64,000 bases of DNA from Ascaris suum. Its lineage: Eukaryota > Nematoda > Chromadorea > Rhabditida > Ascarididae. Below are positions 48,201-63,300 of the stretch, in pieces. Each line of letters opens with the position of its first letter. The stretch's first letter is position 1. The notes under the pieces were generated by a model, which was not told the origin of the DNA, did not search any database, and saw only the letters and a program-made list of their open reading frames with translations. Both the position numbers and the translations under genes were made by a program. The stretch spans positions 7,421,703 through 7,485,702 of the forward strand of contig CM024183.1 in NCBI GenBank assembly GCA_013433145.1, written 5' to 3'.

Positions 48201-48304
48201 ATCTTTTTCAATATCAAAGAGCATTCGGAAATGTGGGCGCCCGATTTCAAAGCCATTAGCACAGATTTTCAATTCGCTAACCTACTCGAAGAAGAACGAA
48301 GAAG
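45220..48304 (+). CDS. paralog B exons 1-3: N-terminus
   Basis: Exon 1 (45220-45332) starts MENVADEGNVTEHISQ and is not coiled. Exon 2 (47702-47894) moves into the first coil (RAQQDLSNFKKRIDANTEEQ). Exon 3 (48132-48304) continues with IEEYRRHLADIENQVIAHKD. Exons 2-3 resemble the first coil of vertebrate rootletin in heptad pattern. The exon 1 to exon 2 join (GG plus G) is the only one that keeps frame across the 2.4-kb intron. A splice-bracketed 66-nt block at 47481-47546 inside that intron would introduce a stop. Confidence 0.8.
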
Positions 48305-51300
48305 GTTGTCTGGATTTTCTTATTTCTAATATGTATCTCTTTGTGCGATTCGTAATATTCTTGTTTTAAGACGTTGCTGTGAATGCGTATCGAATCAAAT
48401 AAGAGTCACCTATGTAATTAAGAGATCTCACACCTGAGGAAGAGTTGAATAATTATTTCTTATTTCATCTGGTCATTAACGAGAGAGAATTGAGGCCATA
48501 ATAAAGTGGGATGAATCGAAACTCTTTAGCAATGAACTCATGAAAATTCTTACTGAACTACTCCCAGATGCTCATATGGTTATCTTCACTGAGTTATTTT
48601 CTTTTGTTCTGAACTTTTTGCGCACTCTGAGGGGAAATTCATTCAGCTAAAAAAATGCACATGAAAATTTACTTCTTAGGCTCTTAATGTACACATTGGA
48701 AATAGACTTCAGTGAATTAAGTGTTTAAAGTCACATATGAAAATATTATGAAAGAAAAAAATTCGAGCACTGAAGAGTGCAGACTCATGAATTTTTACTG
48801 AATTATGTGACATATATTTTCCTTGTGACTTACTTAAATTTTAGAGGTTGAAAAATTTCAGAAAATATGTTTGTATACTTCTGAGCGCCTTCTTGAGCCT
48901 TCAAAATAACTTAGGCTGAATCGTGTTTCACATTTTTAAATCCTCAAAAATTTCGCGCTTTCCACTCATTTTTTATCTTACCACATGAGTCGGAGAACGA
49001 TTCGTCGTTATCAGCATTTCCAGGTTTAATATCTGCTATGAGAACTAGTTAAACGAATGTTACGAAATAGAGATGGAATCCCATTTTTTTTTCATTTCAC
49101 CCGTTTCCAAGAAATAAAGGTCCAGAACAGAAAGATCGAAAATGGAAAAAAAATACCTAGATAATGTAGAATGAAGCAGTGCAAAAGATAAAGGCAATGA
49201 ATCGGACAGAAAGAACTGAAAATGAGCATAGTAGAAAATTTCGTCATCACAATTGAGGTAGCTAATAATCTAAAGTTTATTCACCCTCGATAAGCGAATG
49301 CCAATATGTTGTTCAGCAATAAGGAAGCAAATGGCCGATTAGAGGTAAAAATATTATTCAAACTTCTCAACTGCGAGTAAATTTGATGAAATATTAGGAA
49401 TTTTATATCAATTTGAAACAACAAAGAATTTTTTAAAAAAAGTCAGGTTTAACTGTGCAATAATACTTGTTTATAGAAATGATGAACTACGTATGCAACT
49501 CACTCAACAACAAACAGAAATTCAAAGACTTCGCCAACAATTCGAAATCAACATTCATGATAAAGAGAAAACCTATCAGATTCGTGAAAGAGTAAGCATC
49601 TAATTGCAATAAAATTTCTTACTATATGTTTTCGCTAATTTTTAGAGAAATTGATGGAAATTATTGACTCGTGTTTATGTTCTTATATTTACTAAAATCA
49701 ACTTTAATTAAGAAATGGATGGCTTAATAGATATATAATAAGGAGCGGACTTGATTAACAAGGAAAAAACGAAAGACTAACAATGGTCAGAAGGGAAGTG
49801 AGTATGGCAGGAAGAGGATGCGCTGACAGTTTGTCAAATAATGACCATTGCATTCAGGAATTAGAAGTTTTTTGGACTATTTGAGTAATACATTCCGTTG
49901 GGCTGTAAGATTCGCCTTCATTTTGTGCCTTGTAGGTCTTTACTTCTTGTGAACCTCATCCTGTGAGCCAAATATGCGCCTTGTGAACTTTTGTGAACCT
50001 TTATGAACAGAATCTGCGAACCTTATCCTAAGAGTGTTCGAAATAGTTGGTCTTTCCTAATACAGTTGTATATTCTTCACATTCTGAATTGTGTTCAAAT
50101 GAATTAATGACCTTATCAATCAGTAATCTTTCAGAATTTGGCACAATACCTAGGCGAGGAGCAACAGAAGATGATGAGTCTTTGGTCGGAGTTGCAGCAA
50201 TTGAGGGCACAGTTCGCAGATTATCGAGAGCAGACGGAGCGTGACCTCGAACATCAGAGAAATGAGTTCGCACGTGTAACACGTAATGTAGGAGGTGTCG
50301 TCAGAAGGCTGAGCATCACGTCACTCGGCGCGGTATACACTGATATGAACTTAATAGACTAGAATTGAGAACGGAGGCTATTGTCAATCGCCTCCTCCCA
50401 AGGCTGAAGTGAAGGCCCTTAAACAACATCATCCATTCTGTCTTAACCCTGATACGAACCTAATGTTGATGTGGCCAGGAGGAAATATACTCGTTGAATT
50501 GATTATGATAGAGGTAGATGGTATATAGAGAAATAAATTAAATGCTTTTATTGTTGCAGAGTTTGGCTCGTTGACCACTTTTACTCAGTAATTGTTAGTA
50601 AGTAATCGTACTCTGTATAGCATGTTTATTTGTAAGTCCCCTTGCATTAAAAGATGCAATTTTAGGAAGGAGGTGCTGTGCAATATAATGAACTGACAGA
50701 GGCGATGAAAAGATTTCGTGAACAACAGTTGCCACAAACCGGTGTATCTACAGACGAATACAATGCGCTCATGAAGAAGTAAATTCGTGCCATCTCTTGG
50801 CGTGCAGTTACTACTTTGATCCATCACTTTTATTGGTTATTTTGCGGGTGGCTTTTGTTGTATCCAAGCGAAGTAATGACCAGCAATCCTCAGAAGCAGT
50901 GGTTTGTTAAGGGTTACAAGCTGATACAAAAAGAGGCTATATTAAAATCAAGGTCATTTATGGTACTGTTGTAGTAATGTCCCATTGCGCTTTTCGGCGC
51001 TCTTATGCAAGGAAGCATTTGCGCACATCACGATATTGATAGAATTTTTGGCAATAGTCTAACGTTACTGATTCAGTGTTTTCTCTAGGCGGTTCGCTTC
51101 ACCGAAAGAAATCCTGTATGCGCTATCGTTCAGAAGATTCAATTAAAATAAAGAATCGTTCGTGATGTGTTTAGATATGAGGAAGCGATTGAGAGGATTG
51201 TCGAATGGGAATCGCGAGAAGATGGAAGCGCCAGTAAAATTTCCTCTCTCGAAGCTGAAATGAAAAGAACTAAGCAGAAACTTGACGAATGTCAGGTATG

Positions 51301-54300
51301 AAACTCTGTTGATAACACTTCCGAATTTCTTAAGACGACGTTTCCCCTGAGTCGGCAATGGAATTTTCTCATCAGTATCGATCTTGAACCAGAAACTTCT
51401 TCGAAAGATGTATCACCAGCATTGATACATGAAGTGTGTCTTTCGGATTATGGCATTGTTCATCACCAGCTCATAACATGGCATTTCAGCATTTTTTTTA
51501 ATATTTGATATGTTTATTATATATCCTTCAGATTAGGAAACATTTGCAAATAATTGAAGCTTCAAATAGAACTTTCTGATGAGAAAAAAACGCAGCTGTT
51601 AGTAGATCTAATTGATTTTTATTTTGTAAGAAAATTTTGTTAATTAATAGGTTTTTTCTGGGAAATGCTCCAATTTTAAAGTTCCGAGGTGCGAAATCAT
51701 CAGTTTTTTTTTTTGAAGTCTGTTAGAAGGTTCCGCGCCCTCTTCCCCACCCCCCCCCCCCCCCCCCCCCCCCGATTGCACGAAAGTTTTTGAACTATCT
51801 TGACTCGAAGGTAGTCAAATACCTCTTATTTCACTCACTGCATTGGCTGTACTAATAAAACTTTAGTTCGTGGGCGTGACACGTGGAGCTCTATCAGGAC
51901 AAATGTCTCACCTATATTAAGCATTCTTCTCATGAGCCAGGCTCCCTCTATTTAGTCATAAACGCTAACAAGCTTTATATGCTAATTCAGCATACGTTTT
52001 CAAAAGCGGTGTTCTTCGAATCGTTTTCAAAGATCGTTTGAACTTGTTTGTTCAAAGATGTTTAAAGCGTATACATATATACTCGACTCGAAAATTCCCT
52101 GAAGAGAAAACATTTCAGAAATAATTCAGTGGGATCTAGACTATTGGGAAGAAAACGTATACATTTGAAATATGGTTGATTTTTAAAAGTGAACATTTCA
52201 GCAAGCTTTTCGAAAGCTCTATGATATGGCCAAAGAGGCAGACACTAAGTCTGGTCTTAAGAAAAGGCCGAGATCTCTTTCACCAGGTGAACATTCCTTT
52301 TTCGTCAGTATAACCTTTCGCGGTATGAGGATCTTAAGTTTCTTTTTCTTTAGGTTTTTATCGTAATGTTTTGTTGAAATAGTTTCCCTCAGGAATTGAA
52401 ATTAATACGTCATAAAAGATCATTTCGTATATTTTTAATATTCCTTTTCAACGTTTCACAAACGTTTTCCTTAGGTGTAGTTATTGGAGTAATATTTTTA
52501 TTTAAATATTTTGGAGTAATATAACATTTTTAATATTGGAGTAATTTTTACTGTAATATTTTTATGTACGTCAGACTATTCCTCAACACTCGCATAAAAC
52601 GAAATTTAGGTGATTCGTCAAAACTTAAGTGGCACGTCACTTGCTATTGTTATATTTCCGTTCATCACAGTAATCGAATCCTTTATGGAAATCCCTCTCT
52701 TTCATTGGGAAAACTGCCTTGTCTTTACGTTATTACTATAAAGGATAGCAGTGTTTAAGATGCTTCAAGCATCTTCATTAAAATTACTAGTAGGCATTTC
52801 ATTGGTTAGGTAACGATCTTTTTGACAAACTTTGCTTATAGAAAATATGCAGGAAATCGTCGATCTTAGACATACAAATCTCTCTTAAAGATGTTTCCTT
52901 TTTTGACGCTATGTTTATCCTTTGTTTTCTCTATTTCTATAGTTTAGCGCAAATGTTCAAATAGAGCATCGAAAATTTCATATTAAACGACAAATGAAAG
53001 CGTTTACCTGCACGCGATATTCCAATCGCAATTGCTAATCTTTAGCTGTTGGCGCGCTAACCAGCTGAATAGCACTTACAACGAAAATAAAATTTGAATA
53101 ATTGTTAAGGTTCGACTCGTTTGGCACCATCAGAGGTGATACGAAATGTGCGTTATGTTTTGCGAACAAGAGACAATGAATTACAGCAATTACAGCGCAG
53201 TTTAAAGAATGCCGAACAGCAAGTATGACTTAATTTTTGACCTCGATTTGTCTTATGTTCCTTTATTTGAAAATTTGAAAATAAAATAAACTTGAGTGAA
53301 TTTGCTTCCGCTCTCATTCTTCTTCATCGCAGAGGAAGGGATCAAAAGTTGGAGACTTATTTGCCATTGTTTCCTCTCCATTTCGATTTCAATAAAGTTT
53401 AACAAAGTACTGAAACTCTTATCAGTTGTAAAACGTTTCGTATATATGAAAAGTGAATTGAAGTAAGACTGCTAACAAGTTACCATGAAAGATTTTCACA
53501 TTTTATGAGTGATCATGTTGAACAGTCTTTTGATATCAGCCGTCTTCGGATGAGCGAAATCCTCTGAAAAGTGGCTTATATTCGGTATAATCGAAAGTGG
53601 CAATAACTGTACATTATATGCAATATGATCATAGAAAATGGATCTATATGATCCGTGAATTTGAGAATTAGAAAGTTTTTCCGGATGATCATTTATTGCA
53701 CTTAATCGGAAGAAATTTTTTTAATAAAAATTCCACACTCATTTTCAGCGAATTTCCTATTGTAGATTGTCGACTTGACGAGCAATTATGAAAACGCAGA
53801 AGAGACACGTAAAAGACTTGAAAAGCAACTCGCTGATGCAAAGAAAGAAATCACTAGCAGGTGTGGATAATGCTTTTTGAATCTCACCTTCTTTTATTCG
53901 ATCCTTTAATGCGTTTGATAAATAATTCAACGATTTTTCCGACTTATTTCATTGGGGAAAGAATGATGCTAAGGATGAGATGTGTTTATATCCTCGGCGT
54001 TCCTTCCTATTTATAAATATTTCGCTACCTTTCAGAATACTTTATCGTCTGTCGATTTATATTATTGAGGAACTTTTGCATGGGATAACAGAGTCCTGAT
54101 GCACAAAGGCTGCTCCAATCTTTTTGTTTTCCAACACAGTTTGCTCGATAAATACCACAAAATTGTCATGCAAGTTTACGATTATATGAATGAATGACGA
54201 TTACCTAGTCGCTTAAACTTTCGGAGAATTCGAAAGCAGGCAATAAGTGTTCACTTGTATTCGAGTAAAAAACGCTTTAATTCCCCTTTAAATTTTTTCT

Positions 54301-57300
54301 TCATTTCCGACGTAGAAATTTGAAGAAGTTTATTCCTTCAATCAAAACTAAAATATTATTTTAAAAATTTCAAATTTCAACTTTCACGGTTTCAGATTGT
54401 CATTCACTCCATTACTTTCTTTCTAGCGTTGTCCTTTTGAGCCGCGTCTGCATAATCAATTCTTTATTATTAGCAATCGAAAGTTGTAAGGCAACATTTA
54501 AGCCATTGCAGATTAATGCTTGAAAATCTATAATGTGTAATACAAGAAGAGGGAATCAGTTAGTGATGCTGTTTTCGTTTTCTAAGGCAACACTTTCATC
54601 CCTCATTCATTTTTCGAGCTTCACCTATGCAAAAAACACATGTGTAATCTATATTATAGTTTGACCTTGCTCAATTTGCGGCTAACAAATATTATTTGTC
54701 ACATTCATGTGTTATATGTTCAACAGGTATCATTTGTTACCTTGATTTTTTATCTTTTGCTTTATGTAAATCAGTTTGCTTCTCATTCAGACAAAAAAAA
54801 GTCAAATTTTTTCTTCTAATTTCAGTCAGAAATCATTAGACGAAACGACTCGCGAAGTAAAACGTTTAGAGGATCGCTTACGTGCATCTGAATCCCAAAA
54901 TGCATTCACTGAAGGTGTACATACTAAGCTAGAAGATGAGATTCGTCGATTAAAATTGTAAGTTTATGCTATTGCTTGATGAATCACTTAGTTTTTAAAC
55001 ATTACATTTGGTAGCCATTTTTTTTTTCAGTCGTAATTTCTGATGATAAATGGAGAACTTACTGAGGGATGGCACCAGGTTTTACATTTTCAACAGGCTT
55101 TCGCCACTAAATCAATTTTTCTTCGAAGGTATACACCTCTGATAGGAGTGATTCCCAATTTCAGGAACTTAAGGTCAGCGGTCACCTCTCGCTGTCTCCA
55201 TTCCCCCGTAGAGTTCGAGATTCTACATAGAAGATTCCGAGCCTTTGAAGTAACCTGTTCATATTTGCCAAAAGTGGTACTTGAAGTCTTTGAAGATTTC
55301 AACTCGTCACATAGCTGTCGTACTCCAACAGTCGTTTATCTGTATGGAAATTTTGAAACCACAAGAAATTCGCATCCATTCCGAAACATTTACTCGGTGT
55401 GCGAAAAATGTGCAAGGTTCCATTGGAAACGCTGATGTGTATGAACGCTATAGCATGTGGGAAAGTGCGCCTGAAGAAATTCCCCAATATGTGCTTTTGC
55501 TCTTCTAGACATCAGAACAGCTGCTTTTATGATTTGCCAGTGAATAATGGGTGTAATGCACTCGCATTTCGACAGATCCGACAGCTCATACAAATCTACA
55601 AGTAATTAGTTTTCGTATGCTTTTACAGATTTGCACTTGTAAAGTAAACTTTGCCAAAATCCATCCTGTACCTATTCATGTATTCATCTATCCGTCCTGT
55701 AATTCCAAGGCGCTTGAAGTTTCCAGAATAACAGCATACCTCTTTAACTGGTTGAACTTGCATTTTGAATCTCTCGGCACACATAAAAGCCATGTTTTCT
55801 TATACAGTCCTGCGAGAAATCAGGTAAGATAAAAGATGGATTAATTACTTTGCACGTTTTATCATTTGTTGATAACTCAAAAAACCGGATGTTCTAACTA
55901 AAGAAATATGAAGGCGCCTATCATATCAGCTTTATTGGCACATTTCTAAATTAGGTTTTGCCACTGCAGGTTTTGGACACGGTTAAATGCTTTCAGCTGT
56001 TTCCAAAGTTTATTAGTCTATTTGTTTGTCGGTGAGGAAACACGTTACAGTCACCATATGTTGTAACTCGAGTTTGATGTTTTCTACTTGAAGATAATGA
56101 GCTAACAAAGGCAAACACATAGGTATATGCATGCGTCCATGCTAATGACTCTATCACAATTCGCTTTAGAATCTTCGTAAACGGATAAAGGTATATGCCG
56201 AAGAGGAAATGAAACGTTTTAGTAAAATGAGACGGGAACAATCATCTGAAAGCATTAAGGACAGTAATACTCACAGTGGTCATGTGACAAAAAAACGGGA
56301 ATTTTGTTCTATTCCATTTGCTCAAGACCGAAAATGACATTCTCACTTCCAGAATCATTGAGCAGTCCAATGTTGATGGTACTCGTAAAGCGCTTGAAGA
56401 GGCTGAAGCTCAAAACCATCTCATCGAAGACGATTATAAAGCAAGGTATGCAACACCAACGACCTTCTTCTACTTTATTTTGTAATATTATTAATCAAAC
56501 CATCCTTTTGATGAGCCTGACCTAAACCACGTAATCTGCTTTGACCTAACCTGAGTAGGTCATTCTTGCCTAATTTATGGAATGGCAAGGGAATGATTGA
56601 AATGAATAGAAAAATTTTCTAGGATATCGGAATTAACGCGTCGTATGGAATTGATTCAAGAGGACAATAAGCGATTAAAGAGCGATCTAGCGGCTGTGAA
56701 GGAAAAACATAGAAATCTAGAACTCGAGCATAACGCTGTGCTACAAATGATCAACGAGAAAGGTTTCTATGATTTTCTTGTTATGTACAACTTTCAGCAC
56801 TTAGGTTGATTGCAGCATTGCACCTGTTTCTTATCACTAAGAAAATTTGCATGCGAAAGAAAAGGGGTCTCATGCGAGAGTTGTGCGAGAATTATCTCTG
56901 CACATACTGTGCTCTTTATAGTAATTCAATAGGAGACAACCGTTAGTTGTTATAGACATCTGCTATTATGTTCAGCTGTACGAACAGGGAGCGGCGTGCA
57001 ATGTGACTGATCCGTTCATTCAATGATCTATGAAACGATTTTTTATCTTTAATGCGAAGAATATTCGCCCCATGAGTCATCACTTTCGTGAAACAGGTCA
57101 CACGGACGCTGGCACTTTCTTAGTGAACATTTCACCGCAAATAATTATAGAATGCCTGAATAAGGTAGGATGAGAGAGCTCTTGAAAACAATGCTGGAGG
57201 CTCATTTGACTTTTTCCTTTATTTAGGCAGAAACAAAAATATGAAATACATCTCACATCTCGAACGACACTATTCTTTCTTCCTGTTTCCTCACAGTAGG

Positions 57301-60300
57301 TCCTTATTCCCCTTCGATAAATCATCCTCTGGAATTTAAATTGAAATATACACATCCCTCCTCTACAAATTTTCATCATTTGTCATCACAGAACTCGAGA
57401 AATGTCTTCTGTTGATCACGCGAGAAGTTATATCTTAATCAGAAAGTATTCTACAGTTTGTTTTCTCCCTAGTGTAGAAGGATGTAGCCCTTCTACTTCT
57501 AGAGCGACGATTTAATTAGAGTAACGCGGTAGCCGATACTCTCTTCGGTAGCAGTATTCGGTGTCTTCAGCCAAAATTAATACAGAAATTGATGCCAAGT
57601 TATTTGTTCCTTCATGCTATAGTAGCAAAAAACTCTTATGCACATATGCAAGTCTATACAATTCTATCAACTTGATAAGTAACATTTGCAATTCACTGCT
57701 ATCGAATTTCGATCCTTATAATCGAAGCCATCATGGATGACTGGTGCATCTATTGAGACCATCGATTTAAGTGGATGTTTGGAATACTTCTCGCTATTCT
57801 AAAGGTACAGGGCATCGGGAATTTCATTCAGGTTTTACAAGCTGGAGTGAAAAAAATTAGTATTTTCAGCCGTTTTACTCAACATGTCAACGCCAAACAG
57901 TAAAGGTGGAGAGTCGAGCTATATAGGATGAGTAACTGAACCACCAAAAGTCGCCCTCTCTCATCCTCTTTAAGAACTAGAGTGAGACTAAACAGTTGAC
58001 TCATCTTTCGTTCGTCTAGGAATATCAGCCCTATACACAGATTACCAATGCCGACGTCTCAGTTTAGATGTTGCGCTACAAAGCATGGAGCATGTGAAGG
58101 ACAGCCTTATGAAAGATTTGGAAAATCAACGGGTTCGCTTCGATGCTGTAACAAACGAGCTAGACAACCTGCAAACAAATTTTGATTCGAATACAAAGAG
58201 TACTGTGGCAATCGAAATGACAGTAAAAGAAATTAAGCAACAGCGTGACGATATCAGGTTTGAAAACATTTAATTTGATGGATTTTTTCATTATTCAGCT
58301 CACCTAACGAGTCGAAATGTTATAAGAAGAAACGATTAACCATATATGTTTTAATACCGTATTTCTCTGAAATAGAAGCCTCCTCGTTGTTCCGTCAAAG
58401 AAACAATCATCCAGAAATGTCCAGGCTCTGAGCCTTTTATTCAAGCGTCACACTGAAGTCTCAAAACTTGCAGGAATGCAGTATCTAATAAAAATGATAT
58501 CTTGAAAGTTCATTTTCCAGCACCTGTAATTTTTTCACTTGCGCATTTCCGCGAAGGAATAATTTGCATGTTTCAGTAGTAATCGATTTATACGGTACTC
58601 TGTTAGCTTGATTGGAGACAGTCGTTGCTTGAAGACTGAGCTTGAGCTTTTCGCCAGTGGTCATTTTTGAAGGATTTCGAGTGGAAATGCCATAGTGCAA
58701 TTAGCATAAGAAAAGTGATCACCCTGAAATGGCTGTCAAGAGTGACCAATCAATCTTAAATTATTTTTATACTAATGACGTGTTCATATCTAATTTTTAA
58801 CAACTATAAAAAGCAATATTTAGTAAGGAGAAGGAAGATCTTTCTAAGCGATTGGTCGATTTGTCACGTCGATTGGCTATCGAAATCAAGAAGCGAGAGG
58901 ATATTGAGAGAACATCGCATCGTTAGTTTTCTTCTTTTTTTTTTCCATAAATGCATTTTTCTCCCCTACAATTAATTTTAAATATCGTTTTCCTTTCGTC
59001 ACAAATATGTATCACATTTTTTTTCACTTTTTATTTTTGTCCAAAAATAACTTTATTAATGTTTGAGAATTTTTGTCCAAAATTCTCTAAAATCTTCTTT
59101 TTTGCCATAGAACCTGGTGTCATAGCGAATTGACTAATGGTTGACAAAGGGTTGTTTAACAAAATGGCCGCATATTCATCACGTTTATAATGGCTCTAGA
59201 GGAGTTTGTCATAAAATTTGATCGATTAAGCAGTTGTTGAGGTCGCATTATTGGTCGGCTGATATGGTTCGTACTATTGTTAGTATTTTGTCACGTCATA
59301 ATTTGTCAATTGTCACAGTTTGTCAATTCGTTGGTATGATCGCATTACGCACACGTTCGCATCGTGACAAAATCTCACCGAAGTTTTTGTCATGTTGCAT
59401 ATCATTAAATCCATATAAATGGCTTATACAATTGATGAATACGGAATACAAACACTTTTTTTTGAATTTACCCCCAACCGTTGCGATTTTCGCATAATCG
59501 GATTTCTCTCATGTCCCCAACTCTAGAAAATTTTTCTCCCAGCCCCATAAAAAAAATCCTCTATCCTTGTGGCAAATCGACCACGAATAATTTCAACAGC
59601 TGATTACGAAATCAATTGCTCTTTCACTTTGCATTAAAATATTGCAGAGACGCATCTCCATTCTAACCTGTGTAGTCTCACAAGGTTTGCTGACATAAAT
59701 CTCGCATCTAGCTTAAGCAATATTTGCATATTGCTCACATGCTATTGCACACCTCATTTCTCGCTATCGTCGAATTTTAAAATGCATAATGAGCGCGCAA
59801 TAAAGAAAAGCTTGACAACTATGCAAATTGCGGTAGCAGTTTTTTAGTCGCATCGAAAAATATGTTTGGGAGGGATTCATTTGGTTGGCATAAAAATTAG
59901 AAGGCAAGTAAATATTGCTTGTGCTAGAAAAATCACTTTTTTCATTGTTTCTAGCAGACAAACGCAGATAGTCGTCAGCTGTCGAGTTTGGCATCTTTCC
60001 AAGTTTTTATTAATGCTTTTATATAGTCTGCTATCCTTTCAGAACTTGTCGTTGATCTGACTGCGCTAGTGAATTGCCCACGGAATTTCAGGAGCCACTG
60101 AGTTTGTTGACCACTCTCGACTTGACCTTACTATTAAGGGAGATCAACAAGGAAGCTGAAAACATTCATGGCGTATTCCTCCTTATGTTTATTCCACATT
60201 CAGTAAACATAAACTGTTGAGGATTTTAGAAAATCTCAATGAAGCTGGAAAACTTAAAGAGCAACTAGCTGACTATGAGAAGCAGCTGATGTCTTTGCGG

Positions 60301-63300
60301 TGCAGTAATGAAGAGCAAGATACGAAATTGAAGACTAGCGTCGCAAAGATTACAACCCTCGAGAATTCACTCACTTCGGCACAGAAGGAGGTCGCTACGC
60401 TAACGGAATTGAATGGCAAATTGCAGAGCGAGAAACAAGACATCATGAAGTGAGTTTTATGGATTAGATCAACGAAGAGAATTTATCTAATAATGCGTAA
60501 TTAAGGTATCATTATTATTCAATATTTCAGGACGAATATAAAGCGAATATAGCACTGGCCATTTGAAGATTCGTTCATTCATACAGTATACTGTAGCTCA
60601 GCGTACAGCATCAACGAACACCTTCTAATATAGCTATTTATATACTGTATTTAAAATTTTCATTGTGTTTGCAGCTATATATACCTTATGTAGCTTTTAT
60701 TTAGCTATGTAGTGCATATGTAGCTCATTCAGTCACTTTTTTCTGCGCTAACATTCCTTTCGGCTATTTTCATTACTTTGTTTCCTGTCATTTTACGGTA
60801 TTCGGTGGTACTTTCATGTCCACTAAGCCATCATCAAGCGTTCTCATATGATTCGAACTTGACTAGCAATCACCGCGATCAGAATAAAATACGTGTTATT
60901 TGCGTTAATTATAACTAAGGGGAAGTCACATGCGATATTTGCATAATTCCACAAAACAAACATTTTTTCCCTGAGCTTTTGGTGTTGATGTTTATGCACA
61001 TTTTGAAATGCTTTTTCATTCGGATCACCCATTGCTGTGTAGCCTTCGGCAACGCTGTAAGTCTATGATGATTGCACTATCCAGCGAAAAGGGTGCTCTT
61101 GGATTACTACTCTCTAAAAAAATTTGCATATATGGGATATTTGAAAAGAAATTGTGGCGCTGCTTCCGTTTGTTTGGGACTTCTTTTTTTCGTTTTCTAA
61201 CCTCAAACTTCACGAAATAATGACCGATATTCCTAGTCAAAAATATGATAACCTGTGAGAAACTTGCAGTTTGAGACAGAAAACGGATGTCGAGCTTGAT
61301 GCCCTAAAAGACAAATTGCGAAAGTTAGAGCAAGAGACCGAGAAGTTGAAGAGCGAAAACACCGTACTTCGTGAAGGAGAGAACCAAATTCAGAAGGCGT
61401 ATAAGGAGGAAGTCAACAAAGTGCACCAGCTCGTATTGGAGCTCAAGGAAGCAAAGGCCGAGATCGATGAACTTGAAAGTTGGTTGACGGTTCCATGCTT
61501 GCCTAAGGGAATGAGACATTTTACTTTTTTTCACACATATGAACTGATCTTCTGAGAGTTTTCCTCACTTACCTTTTAGGGGAGGAAAGATTGATCTGCC
61601 TTTCTCTTATCTCTAATGATTCTTAATCAGGCGGTTTAGTGCAAGTGATTGCACCTTCTTGACACAGTCTTCTGGAAACTAATCCCCGAAATTAATCTTT
61701 ATTCTTCAAGGCGCTGCTGGCTTAATTGAGTGCTCCATTCAACCGCTATTTATTCTTATAGTAATAACGATAGGAACCACCATTTTTCAAACATAACTTT
61801 TGGAAACGAGTAAGTGCTGGAAGGTTTTCGATCGTAGTTCTAATCATCACCCGCCACTGGTAATAACTCAGATCCGAGGTGAATCATTCCAGGAAAATTG
61901 GCTCAGATCAATGAAGAAAACCAACTCAGACTTGAGAATGCTCTACAAACACGATCTTCATCAGGTTCTTTTATATTTCACTTCGTGCACTATGAAGAAG
62001 AAAACTCAAAACACTGCTTTAAATTCCAGTTGAAATTTTTATGGTAATCCATATTTTTGTTTGGATTTTTAATGATTGGACGAAAAAGCCGGCAGCACAT
62101 TACAAGTGGTATATTGATGACTGAAGTTGAATTTTCAATTAGTATTGAAGAGTTCTTTTTGAAGTTTTGGCATCAACTGGCTTTCCACCGTGACGTTTCA
62201 CATTGTAAAATGTTTTCTTCACGCAACAACTAATTTCTTACAGTGTAAATATTATGCATATTTTCTCGTTTGTGCGTGAGGAAAGCACTTTTATTTGTTG
62301 ACCAATCTGCAGTAACTTTATTCATGCGTTATAAAATTTAGTGTTATGAAAATTGTCTCGTTGTTCTTAGCGGATTATCATACCTAAGCTAAAGTATATG
62401 GAGGTAACATTGCAACAGTATGCCTTCTTTCAACTTAGATCGATTGAAACGATTTTGCATATCTCTTTTTACTGACTATTTATTCTAAAAGTAGATAGTA
62501 GGCAGTATGATTGTAGATTCAATTGATGGATCGTTTGGCCATATTAAGGGCTGAAACCATATGGAGAAGGGCCAGCCGGTGCACTGATTCGACTGGTCTA
62601 TTCTATAGGTTTCTGCATATATCAAACTGTTGTTGGAGAAAGATCGCTAGATGTGCAACAACTAAAGGCACATCATTAGGTTACGAAGCGGAAGCGTTAG
62701 AGATTTCCATGAAATAGGTAGTTTCCATTAAAATAGACAGAGAAGCATCAGAAAAGCTAGTACAATATGCAATTTTGTGTCCCGCTTATTTGCATAACCA
62801 ATTTCACGATTACGCTCAAAAATGGAACTATGTGGAATAATGCTTTCGTAACTGAATTTACCTACTGCCCGGAGAAAACTTCACAGTCAATTGTCCCGAT
62901 AGGTATAAAAATGAAAATTCAATGAACATTCCCCAACTGCTACAATCTGCTCTGATGCATGTCATCTTAGAATTGAAATGCATCCGTAGTCTTTGAGAGA
63001 GTGAGAGAACATTTGCTTCTTGCTGTAATCACTGGCATCAACAACAGCAACCTGGTTAATTTTCCAAAATATTGAACTACGTTGATAATGTAATAATATT
63101 CGTACCTTGATTTCAATTCAAGCTTTTAGCCATTTGCATGTCAGTTTTTTTTATTAACTGAAGGGTTACAAGTGTTCCCAAAAACTTTTTGAATGGTTTT
63201 TTTTTCTGTTTTGTGCACATTTCCCACAACACATGCTAGATGGCAGATTCTATTTGCAATCAATGTTGGATGATGGAAGTCTATGGTTGCACTGAGATGA

